Shown here: piece by piece, positions 1-8,400 of the stretch
How the letters are laid out: each line of letters starts with the position of its first letter
Position numbering within the stretch: position 1 is the stretch's first letter
Assembly: GCA_937950315.1 (NCBI GenBank)
Contig: CALFDU010000093.1
Coordinates: forward strand, 1 to 57,336
DNA length: 57,336 nucleotides
Direction: 5' to 3'
Source of the DNA: an uncultured Saprospiraceae bacterium
GTDB lineage: Bacteria; Bacteroidota; Bacteroidia; Chitinophagales; Saprospiraceae
Notes under the pieces: generated by a model
What the model was told of the DNA's origin: nothing
The model's database searches: none
What the model saw: only the letters and a program-made list of their open reading frames with translations
Program-made: the position numbers and the translations under genes

Positions 1-432
1 AGACTGATGTTTACATTCGTAAGTAAGGGAAAAATGGATATTGATAAAGTAATTGTTTTTGATAAAATAGATCAAACTATTTCGATTCCTGGAGTTGGTG
101 TCAAAACTGCATATAATCTTGGGTTTGGAGATTATGATAAATCAACTCAGGATGTTGATGATAAAACTAATTCCAATAATGGAGATATGAGAATCATTTT
201 CAATACTGTTATAAATACAATCCCTCTATTTTTTCACCAAAACCCTGATTCTGCTTTATTTGTCAGCGGAAGTGAAGAAAAGAGGACTAAGGTTTATTGT
301 CACTATGTATCAAAGAATTTTGAAACTTATTCTCAACAATTTTCGTTTTATGGGTTAGATGTTCAATATGCTTTATTTGAGCCATTTCAACCCTTCAAAG
401 CGTATGATGGGGTTTTATTTTATCAAAAATAG
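1..432 (+). CDS. DUF6934 family protein, 5' end cut by the window edge
   Basis: The frame is open to the window edge, so the first visible ATG at 7 is probably internal. The translation carries the pattern I associate with DUF6934: an initial F-x-FVSKG strand, LGFGDYD, a D-x-SNNGD segment, NTVINTI followed by an F..NPDS stretch, and a VSGSEEKRTKVY motif before the C-terminal F-x-FYGLD. Family members are about 140-150 aa, so only a few residues should be missing. The family is common in Bacteroidota and has no known function. A 53-aa ORF follows 18 bp downstream on the same strand and may form a pair with it. Confidence 0.6.
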   Translation, partial: RLMFTFVSKGKMDIDKVIVFDKIDQTISIPGVGVKTAYNLGFGDYDKSTQDVDDKTNSNNGDMRIIFNTVINTIPLFFHQNPDSALFVSGSEEKRTKVYCHYVSKNFETYSQQFSFYGLDVQYALFEPFQPFKAYDGVLFYQK

Positions 433-450
433 TTGTATTTTCGTACCAAG

Positions 451-612
451 ATGACAACAAAGTCAAACATAATAAAAGCTTCTGAAGCTGATAAACAAAG
501 GTCTTTAAACCTCTTAAATGAGGTTAAGGACAAGCCACTATTAGCAAAAAAGATTGAAGCAATTAATGAGTTATTTGAAAAAGTAACTTTTACAGATCCT
601 AACAAAGCTTAA
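451..612 (+). CDS. 53-aa hypothetical protein downstream of DUF6934
   Basis: A complete ATG-to-TAA ORF of 53 codons begins 18 bp after the DUF6934 stop. It is lysine- and leucine-rich, predicted mostly helical, with no signal peptide or Cys. It reads MTTKSNIIKASEADKQRS at the start and ends FTDPNKA. Size, spacing and same-strand order suggest co-transcription with the DUF6934 gene. A toxin-antitoxin-like or accessory role is possible but is only inference from architecture. I do not recognise the family. Confidence 0.5.
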   Translation: MTTKSNIIKASEADKQRSLNLLNEVKDKPLLAKKIEAINELFEKVTFTDPNKA

Positions 613-803
613 AGCTTTTCCTCCTTAACTTATAAAGATTTAATTCTTCGATCCCTAATAACCCAACTGGTTTAATATACTCTCTACCAGAACAAAACAC
701 TTTCTATTCTGGGAAGTGATGTTGTGTGTATTTGAAGACAATGGAATGAAATCACGGCCAGACTACAGAACAACTTCAAGACTATGAATCAACAAATAGT
801 AAA

Positions 804-1553
804 ATGAAAAATATAATTTTATCACAATGCTTAATCTTGTTGATTCTATCCTGCAATAATAGTAATTATAGAATCCTAGATTCTGTCATTTTCAGTTGGA
901 CAAAGGATAACCCAAGGATTTCTGAAGAATTCAAAATTGATCATCACAAAAGGACTATTGAAATTGTATTGCAAGAAAAATCGGATGTTGGCTCCCCTAT
1001 CATTGAGGATATTTCAAGTGCCAACCTAGTATATTCTATTGTGAAAAGTGATTTCTCCGTGAAGGAAATTGACACGATAAAAATAAGTTTTGACTTACCT
1101 CTAAATGTTGCTACTTACGGCATTGAGAAAGAGAAAGTAACTACAAGCTACTCTTACGGGAAAGATCAAATTGAAACTTTAAAAAAGTATTTTGATAATC
1201 CAACAGTAAAAAGAGTATCAAATTACATAACAATGAATATGTCTAATTCTGATGAGCACGAACTTTTACAATCGGCAGATCTAGCAAATGAAGTATTTGA
1301 TTGGTATCCATTTGAAAATAGATCTGGGTTGCAAATTCTATATGATTATTGCATATACAAGGGGTTGTATTCCAAAGAAGAATTGCTTCCTCATAGATTG
1401 TCATTGTCAACAATTTACAAAATAGGAGAAGAGGCAAAAATCAATTCAATTCAGCATCTTGATACTTTGTACAATTTTATTGGAGATATACCACTAGACA
1501 TTACATTATTTGAAATTGATTCTATTGGGAGAACCTTTTCAAAATCATTTTGA
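804..1553 (+). CDS. hypothetical lipoprotein
   Basis: The 249-aa product starts with a lipoprotein signal (MKNIILSQCLILLILSC), with the lipobox cysteine at residue 17. It is therefore probably exported and lipid-anchored. The mature part is acidic and hydrophilic with no motif I recognise. The region upstream (613-803) contains no gene. The ORF downstream at 1602 may be a remnant rather than a partner. Function unknown. Confidence 0.6.
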   Translation: MKNIILSQCLILLILSCNNSNYRILDSVIFSWTKDNPRISEEFKIDHHKRTIEIVLQEKSDVGSPIIEDISSANLVYSIVKSDFSVKEIDTIKISFDLPLNVATYGIEKEKVTTSYSYGKDQIETLKKYFDNPTVKRVSNYITMNMSNSDEHELLQSADLANEVFDWYPFENRSGLQILYDYCIYKGLYSKEELLPHRLSLSTIYKIGEEAKINSIQHLDTLYNFIGDIPLDITLFEIDSIGRTFSKSF

Positions 1554-1601
1554 TTAGTCTATCTCTTTACTTTTGAAACAAAAAAAGAAGACACAGAATA
1601 T

Positions 1602-1799
1602 TTGACCTATTCATACTTTACAGAAGATGAGCTAAATATTTTTGATTTCACTCTAAAAAGACAAAAAACCAATTCAGCAGTCCTCGACAAAATTCAATTT
1701 GATACTGTTTTGGACAACTTTAAAATAAACGGCAATAAACTTTTAAATAGTCCAAAAGAGAAAATCAAGAAGAAAGAATTCGTGTTTGGGAATAAATAA
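1602..1799 (+). CDS. short ORF or gene remnant, 65 aa
   Basis: The frame is open from a TTG near 1575, with another TTG at 1602, to a TAA at 1797. There is no ATG and no clear ribosome-binding site. The peptide is Lys-rich and starts TYSYFTEDELNIF. It looks like the 3' part of a larger protein whose 5' part has been lost, or a weakly expressed small gene. No family recognised. Confidence 0.25.
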   Translation: MTYSYFTEDELNIFDFTLKRQKTNSAVLDKIQFDTVLDNFKINGNKLLNSPKEKIKKKEFVFGNK

Positions 1800-1834
1800 T
1801 GCTATCAAAACTATCGAAGATTTAAAAATATATA

Positions 1835-2443
1835 ATGAAACTTATTATGCTCATTTTTTTGATTTTTCTTACAACCTTGGGACAATGCATCAATAACAAT
1901 CTTGATGACTTCTTTGAAGGAAAAATTTCTTACAAAGTTTCAATAACAGACGAAACTGGTAATTCAATTAATTCAAAAGAGATTGGCGATGAATTATATT
2001 ATTACATAAAAGATGGAAAATATATAAATAAAACAAATGGCACTCCAGAGTTTAAAGAAATTTACGATGGTAGAGACACTATTTATTCCTATTTAGATTC
2101 AAAACTGGTTGAGAAAAGATCCATTAAAAACAATTTGGAAGGAGAAGTAATAGAGCTACACAGAGAAGCAAATGTAGATACAATTCTTGGATATGGATGT
2201 GACAAACTTACTATCACAAATTCAAAATTTTCATTTGAGTATTATTATAATCGAAGTTTGAGATTAGACCATAATGCATTTAAAAATCATCATGACAATC
2301 ACTTAAATGTGCCTTACAAAGAAACTAAGTCACTTCCACTAAAGGTAATTGTATATCAATCAGACTTAACTCTTGAATATATCGCATATAAAGTTGAAAG
2401 AAAGGAATTAGACAACGAGATATTTGTTATTCCTGATTTTTGA
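1835..2443 (+). CDS. exported hypothetical protein, GLPGLI/DUF4412-like layout
   Basis: The 202-aa product has a hydrophobic N-terminal signal (MKLIMLIFLIFLTTLGQC) with a possible lipobox Cys at residue 18. The mature part begins FEGKISYKVSI, passes through an ILGYGCDKLTI segment and ends with LPLKVIVYQ...EYIAYKVERKEL...IPDF. This order (an E-G-x-I-x-Y start, a central GY-x-C-x-K and a terminal I-P-D-F) resembles the beta-rich periplasmic GLPGLI/DUF4412 proteins of Bacteroidota, whose function is unknown. The family assignment is tentative. Confidence 0.55.
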   Translation: MKLIMLIFLIFLTTLGQCINNNLDDFFEGKISYKVSITDETGNSINSKEIGDELYYYIKDGKYINKTNGTPEFKEIYDGRDTIYSYLDSKLVEKRSIKNNLEGEVIELHREANVDTILGYGCDKLTITNSKFSFEYYYNRSLRLDHNAFKNHHDNHLNVPYKETKSLPLKVIVYQSDLTLEYIAYKVERKELDNEIFVIPDF

Positions 2444-2516
2444 TACACCAATCAAACCCCACTTTCCAGCTAGCGAATCACCCACAAAAACCCCCATCAA
2501 AAAAACCTCCCCTCCA

Positions 2517-4541
2517 TCAAACAGCAACCAATTCTTTCACCGAAAATTGTGCCTCAAAAAAGAAGTTGTTTTGTAGTACAATCTTATGCTTGCCATTGAG
2601 CTGATCTATCAATTCTTCCACAAGCTTTAGCCCTTGTTGCGAATTCACCACCTTCTTAGCATTGGTACCATTATCGGAGTAAGTATAATTGAACTCATTT
2701 TCCTTTAATTCAATATCTAGATTTAATTGAAGTGGGCCATCAGGGACCACAGAATGTTTAAAAGAATTTGTTATTAGTTCATTGGCGATCAAGCCTATCC
2801 TAAGACAAATATCTGAGTCAATTTTTGAATTTGGGCAGTTTAAGTTTAAAACTACATCATTAATAGAGCTATGAAGTTTTAGGCTAAAGATCAAATCATC
2901 GCATAAATCTTTTAGGTAATCATAAAGTGCTATGTCCAACTGATTGTTGGAATTAGATAATTTTTGGTTTACCAACATCAATGCTCTTAAACTATTTTCG
3001 TTTTCAGCAATCGCTGCCTTCACCAAGTCATTATTGCTTTTTGATTTGTATTTAGACAACAAAGCCGTAGCTAGAGCTAGGTGGTTTTTGGTTCTATGGT
3101 TGATTTCTTTGTTTAAGGTGTTGATTGAATTGTTCTTAGACTCTAATTGTAGTACATGATTCTTTCGTTCTTTCAACCTATTCCATTGATTCCACAATAA
3201 CAACAAAATTGAAATTAAGCCAATGGCTGCAGCCATTAAAAATGCCCTTTGTTTGCCGATGATATTCTGACTAATTATTTGTTCGTTTTTCAAAAGTTGA
3301 TTTTGAGCTTCTTTCTTTTCTGTTTGATATTTTAGTTCTAATTCATTGATATTATTTCGTACCTCAATCGAGTTGAAAGAGTCACGAAGTATTTTTTCCT
3401 TTATATGATAATCTGGATTTACCTTGCTACCTAAGCGGATGTTACTTGAATTATTTACTTGGATGGCTTGTAAATACAACTTGGATTTAGAATCTATTTT
3501 TTCAAAAATATTGATCGCATTGGATGAAGCCCTTTCGGCTGCGGAAAAATCTTCAATTAAGTAATAACATTCTGCCAGTTTTGCTTCAACAGACGCCAGT
3601 TCAAAATTTAACTCTGTTGTTGAAACTATTTTTTTCGCTTCCAACAAATTGCCGATCGCTTCTGAATATTTTCCTTTTTCGACATTTAACATACTAAATG
3701 TAAAATATGAGTGGTAATTGGTAATAGGAATATCGGTAATTTCAATTGCCTCATCCAAAAGCTTAGAAGCTTCGTCCAATTTGTTCAAATAAATTAAACT
3801 ACTTGCCTTGGTATTATATGCAGTAGCGATTATTTGATTTTCATTGGGTGATAATTCGATAAGCAAATCACAATAGTGGATGGACTTTTCAGCCTCTCCA
3901 AGATCACTAAACATTGAACAAAGGTTGTTGTAAATAAATGAATTATAGCTTGACAAATTGGCTTCCTCATTTACCTTGAGTGCCGCAATCATATATTGTG
4001 ATGCAGAATCTAATATACCTTCCACTTGATAAGTGGCTCCTATATTGATATAGAATTTGGCAATTGAAGCTGTATCTCGTTTTTGTTCAGAGATTAAAAG
4101 ACATTCCTTAAATCCTTTTTTTGCTAATTCAAATTCGCCTTTGTACAGATAGGAATTGGCAAGATTGTTTTTTACTCCCAAAATTTTCTCATCATAAATT
4201 GAATCTGATTTAGAAATTTTAGACTTGGCTGAACTAAAATAATAAATGGCAGAGTCAAGTTCGGAATTCATTAATTTATTGTTCCCAATCCTGGTCAAGT
4301 AAATATATTCTCTTTCCTCTATTCCGTTGGCAGTGGCGCAATCATAATATTTTTGATTGTAGAACAACGATGAATCTGAGTCAATACGCACATATTCCCA
4401 AGAAATATTATCATACTCTTTACAATTATTAGGATCTGACTCAACAATCGTTTTCAAACTATCGATAAGCGGATTCTGTCCGCATACCAATGTGCAATAA
4501 AAGATCAAAGATAAGAGAGTCATCAATCTCATTGGCTTCAT
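2517..4541 (-). CDS. TPR-containing sensor histidine kinase (HisKA_2 type)
   Basis: The 674-aa protein has a signal peptide (MKPMRLMTLLSLIFYCTLVCGQ), then a periplasmic array of degenerate tetratricopeptide repeats (about residues 30-400). One transmembrane helix follows near 430-450 (AFLMAAAIGLISILLLLW) with a short coiled coil. The cytoplasmic kinase has the phospho-acceptor box EINHRTKNHLALATALL near residue 480, typical of the HisKA_2 family, an N-box LIANELITNSFKH, a G-box with YSDNGTNAK and a QGLKLVEEL segment. It lies 1 nt after the LytTR regulator stop (TAA-A-ATG), so the two are translationally linked and form a two-component system. The stimulus is unknown. Confidence 0.9.
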   Translation of the reverse strand: MKPMRLMTLLSLIFYCTLVCGQNPLIDSLKTIVESDPNNCKEYDNISWEYVRIDSDSSLFYNQKYYDCATANGIEEREYIYLTRIGNNKLMNSELDSAIYYFSSAKSKISKSDSIYDEKILGVKNNLANSYLYKGEFELAKKGFKECLLISEQKRDTASIAKFYINIGATYQVEGILDSASQYMIAALKVNEEANLSSYNSFIYNNLCSMFSDLGEAEKSIHYCDLLIELSPNENQIIATAYNTKASSLIYLNKLDEASKLLDEAIEITDIPITNYHSYFTFSMLNVEKGKYSEAIGNLLEAKKIVSTTELNFELASVEAKLAECYYLIEDFSAAERASSNAINIFEKIDSKSKLYLQAIQVNNSSNIRLGSKVNPDYHIKEKILRDSFNSIEVRNNINELELKYQTEKKEAQNQLLKNEQIISQNIIGKQRAFLMAAAIGLISILLLLWNQWNRLKERKNHVLQLESKNNSINTLNKEINHRTKNHLALATALLSKYKSKSNNDLVKAAIAENENSLRALMLVNQKLSNSNNQLDIALYDYLKDLCDDLIFSLKLHSSINDVVLNLNCPNSKIDSDICLRIGLIANELITNSFKHSVVPDGPLQLNLDIELKENEFNYTYSDNGTNAKKVVNSQQGLKLVEELIDQLNGKHKIVLQNNFFFEAQFSVKELVAV

Positions 4542-4542
4542 T

Positions 4543-5298
4543 TTAATCTGATTTTAAGGTTCTGAAGTTGGACTCAAATATTTGTTTATAGCTTTGTCCA
4601 ACTGGTACTGTTTTGTTGAAATTCCCATCGCTGATGATGAGATTCTTGTCTTGGATTGCGACGACTTTTGTTTTATTTATCACATATGATCTGTGAACCC
4701 TGATTAATGATTGGTGCTGAAATTGTCTTAAAAAACTCGTGATCGACGCAGTGAGCATTTTGGTTTTTTCATTGATTAAATGAAACTCAATGCCACCTCT
4801 TACTGACTTGATCCATAGAATTTGGTCAGTGCTTATCTTTACATATGCGTTGCCACTCTTTAGATAGAAATAGTTATCTCTATGCAATAAAGGACACTCC
4901 ATGCCCGAGGCATCGAATGAATTTGAAATGGTTTTATTGAACTCAATTGCGTTGTTGATGCTGACATAAAGTTGCCTTGTCGAACTAGGCTTAACCAAAT
5001 AATTAGCGAATGGTACTTTTTTAATTCTTGAAAGAGTGAAATCGTCGGAATAGGCACTCAGGAAAATTATAGGAATGAGATAAGATTCAAATATTTTTTC
5101 CGCGATTTGAATACCATCTAAATTGCTCTCTTTTAAGCCGATATCCATAAAAATCAGATTCAGTTCTGTTGATTTTAAGATTTCATCAATCTCAGAATAT
5201 TTTTGCGCAAAACAAATGTCAAAATAATCTAATTCATTCAATTGATTTGCTAAGGCACTAGCAACAAGATTTTCATCTTCTACTATTAGGATTTTCAT
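4543..5298 (-). CDS. LytTR-type response regulator
   Basis: The 251-aa protein has a receiver domain (residues 1-120) with the acidic pair in LIVEDEN, phospho-acceptor Asp52 in FMDIGL and the conserved Lys in NYLVKP. A C-terminal LytTR DNA-binding domain follows (about 145-245; KISTDQILWIKS, then SLIRVHRSYVIN and VPVGQSYK). It is the first gene of the leftward operon with the TPR kinase. LytTR regulators bind paired direct repeats at target promoters; none was identified here. Confidence 0.93.
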   Translation of the reverse strand: MKILIVEDENLVASALANQLNELDYFDICFAQKYSEIDEILKSTELNLIFMDIGLKESNLDGIQIAEKIFESYLIPIIFLSAYSDDFTLSRIKKVPFANYLVKPSSTRQLYVSINNAIEFNKTISNSFDASGMECPLLHRDNYFYLKSGNAYVKISTDQILWIKSVRGGIEFHLINEKTKMLTASITSFLRQFQHQSLIRVHRSYVINKTKVVAIQDKNLIISDGNFNKTVPVGQSYKQIFESNFRTLKSD

Positions 5299-5493
5299 TT
5301 TTAGGAATTGGCTTCCGAAAGTAAGAATATATTTTCACTTTCTCACATTCGTTTGTTTAACAAGAATTTTTTAAGGTTCAACAGGTTTCAGATTAATTGG
5401 AACTAAGATTTATTACTTTCAAATTTTAGATCATAGGATATTTGATTGCAATATTCTAAGCATACCACAATAAAAAACCAACGGAACCAAAGT

Positions 5494-8400
5494 ATGACAA
5501 TTATGAAATCTTTTTTGAAGAGTATTTTAATTATTTTTTGTTCACTTCAAATTAATTCATCAACAGCTCAAATAGAATATGTAGAAGATCCCGTTGGATA
5601 TGTCTGCGGAAACTATGATTCTCAAGGAGATGGGATTAGAACAAGAGTATGGCCCACGCCCATCGACGATGATTTTATTGAATTTCGAGTAAGAAAAACC
5701 GAGCAAGGCAACGGTTGCAGTGCACCCCCTGATCCTGTTTTCGGTACAAGTGGCGTACTTTATCTTAGAGAAAATTCACCTACAGGCCCAATAAAATCAA
5801 GTTGCAACTTATCCAGTTGTGGAGGTGGACCAACTATTGACATAGGATATACTGCTGACTTTACAGTGGGAACAAGGGAATTTTATGTTACCATAGAAGC
5901 CGCCGGTTTTATTTATGAAGCAGGACCCATTTTGGTGTGTGCTGCCAATTCATGTGTAGATGGAGCTACAATAAATATCACAGAACCAGATACAGGAGAC
6001 ACTTACTTCGAAGGTGACAATATGCCAATACAGTGGTCTGGAAGTTTAAATGGTTCATCCTGTAAAGTCGGAATTTTATATCAAGTGAATGAGGGACCAT
6101 GGATAACTATTACAAATTCAACCAACGACGATGGGCTTTACAATTGGACTGTACCGTCAGGAATCAATTCTACAAATGTTGACATAGGCATCACTTATCT
6201 TCAAACCGATTTTGATTGCAATGAAGTGAATGATGAGGAAAATAATTTTTCCATTTTTGAAGACCTTGATCCTCAATTAGAATTTTCTCAATGTATTGAT
6301 GCACCCGCACTTGTTCCATTTGGTGAAAACCTAAATGCAACCATGGAAGTCAGAAATTATGGTAGTTCATCATGGACTGGAGATTTGGTTGTTTCTATTT
6401 CAAATGGAAGTACTTTCCAAAACATTTATGTCAATACAAATCATACCATAGGCGCTGGAGATACTTATTTTATCAATACCGGCAATGACCAAATTACCTT
6501 ACCCCCATCCCCCAATTACAGTGTACTATGCGCTTATTCAAATGCTCCGATCAATGGTGGGGATGCATTCGTTGATGACAATGGATGTACACCCACAACC
6601 GATTGGGGAAGCTCGGGCCAATACACTACCCATCACTCAACTTTATTTGTTGTCAATGTTGCACCCAATTTAGAATTGGACCAAGCGATGAGTATAAGCC
6701 CGCAACCTGTTGTGCAAAATAGTGCTGCCACATTTTCTGCAACTGCCTACAATGTTGGTGCGTCCCCTTGGGAAGGAAATATTGTACTACAATTACTGGA
6801 TGAGTTTGGTGGATACATAGCCGATCTTGACGTTCCTACATATGTGACGATAGATGAGTTGGACGACTACACAATAACGCATAGTACCAGTGGAATTTCA
6901 TCCCCACCTGGAAATTACCAACTAAGATTACAACATCAAACGAATGGAGCTGGTCCTTATGTAACCACGGATGCAAATGGATTTCAAAACCCGCTTCCTT
7001 TTGTCATCGATGGCAATACAGGTCCTTGTTCTAATTTCACAGACCTAACTCCTGGAACGGAAGAATTTGAAGCAGCACAATGTTTGTGTGAAGCAGGCTA
7101 CATTCAAGACAATATGAACATCTTTCCATACAATACGCTCATTAGAGAAGATCTAGCAAAGGTGGCTTTTCTCGCTGTCAATCAGAATGATGACTACTCC
7201 ATCGCTGAAATTTTTCCAGTTCCGTTTGCCGATTTACAAGATTCTGGAACTGGCTACCACAAGTATGCTAAGGCTTTGTCTTATTTAGAGTATGGTGATG
7301 GCATAAGTCCCTTTGATAGAGTTTTCACAAATTTTTATCCAGGAAACAATATTCAAAGGAGATATGCTTTAAAAGTACTATTGGAAACCTTCGATATTAA
7401 TATAAGTTATTCTAACGGAGGCACCATTGAAGGACAAGTTTTTGGGGACGATGCATATGAGTATTTAAAAACGGCAAAAGACTTAGGAATTATTTCTGGT
7501 AATTATCCTGATGCGACTGACGATGTGTTGAGAATCGATGCCTTCATTATGCTCAGTAGAATTATTGGAACAGTGGCTGGTTGTCCAACAGATTGTGACC
7601 TAAACTGCTATCCCAAACCCAATGAAAGTTTAATAAATGGTGATTACTTTGTTCCCGGTAATTTTATCCTGGATAATCTTGCCAGAAATGTAGGTATGAG
7701 TGAAGGATATTTTGATCAATATAGCCGTACTAGTTTTTCACTTCCTGCTACCAACTTACTTTTGGAATTCACCCACTTGTACAATAATTACTTGTTAGAA
7801 ATTCCATCGGACCTTAGAAAAATATGTCCTCTTGGGGAAGGTTGGTCTCATTCTTACAATTCTTATATCATATCTCAAGATGCTTCAGATGGAATTACCG
7901 AAAAATTGTATGTCTTTTGGCCTGATGGTTCCATTCATCAATATGATCGAAGTAGTTTAAATGCAGAATCAAAAGGAGTCTTTGACACCATGACTGAATC
8001 AGGCATATTTATTACAGTCAAAAAGAAAAATCAAATTGAATACACCTACAGAAAATATGGAGACGAGTGGTATTTGGATAAAATTGAAGATAGAAATGGC
8101 AATTATATTGACATTCAAGTCCAATCTGTTTCAACAAGTAATGGTATTCAATACCGTACCAATTGGGTGAGAGATGATCAAGGAAGAGAGCTTAACTTTT
8201 TTTACCAAAATGGAACAACCATCTTAAATCGTGTAAGAGAAGTAACAGGAAATCGAAATATCTATTTTACAGTTAATTCAAATGGAGATCTTGTCTCATA
8301 CACAAATCCTAAAGGCAATATTACTAGCTATGATTATGGATCCGGTCAACTTCAACATTATTTGGAAACCATCACCTTACCAGAAAACAATTCAATCAAT

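Noticed and set aside
423-605. 60-aa ORF on the minus strand
   Set aside because: It overlaps the 53-aa + strand ORF and the end of DUF6934, has no start context and no recognisable sequence, so I treat it as a shadow.
5446-5493. Upstream TTG start for the Rhs protein
   Set aside because: Adds 16 residues ahead of the signal peptide; ATG 5494 or 5503 gives a normal secretion signal.
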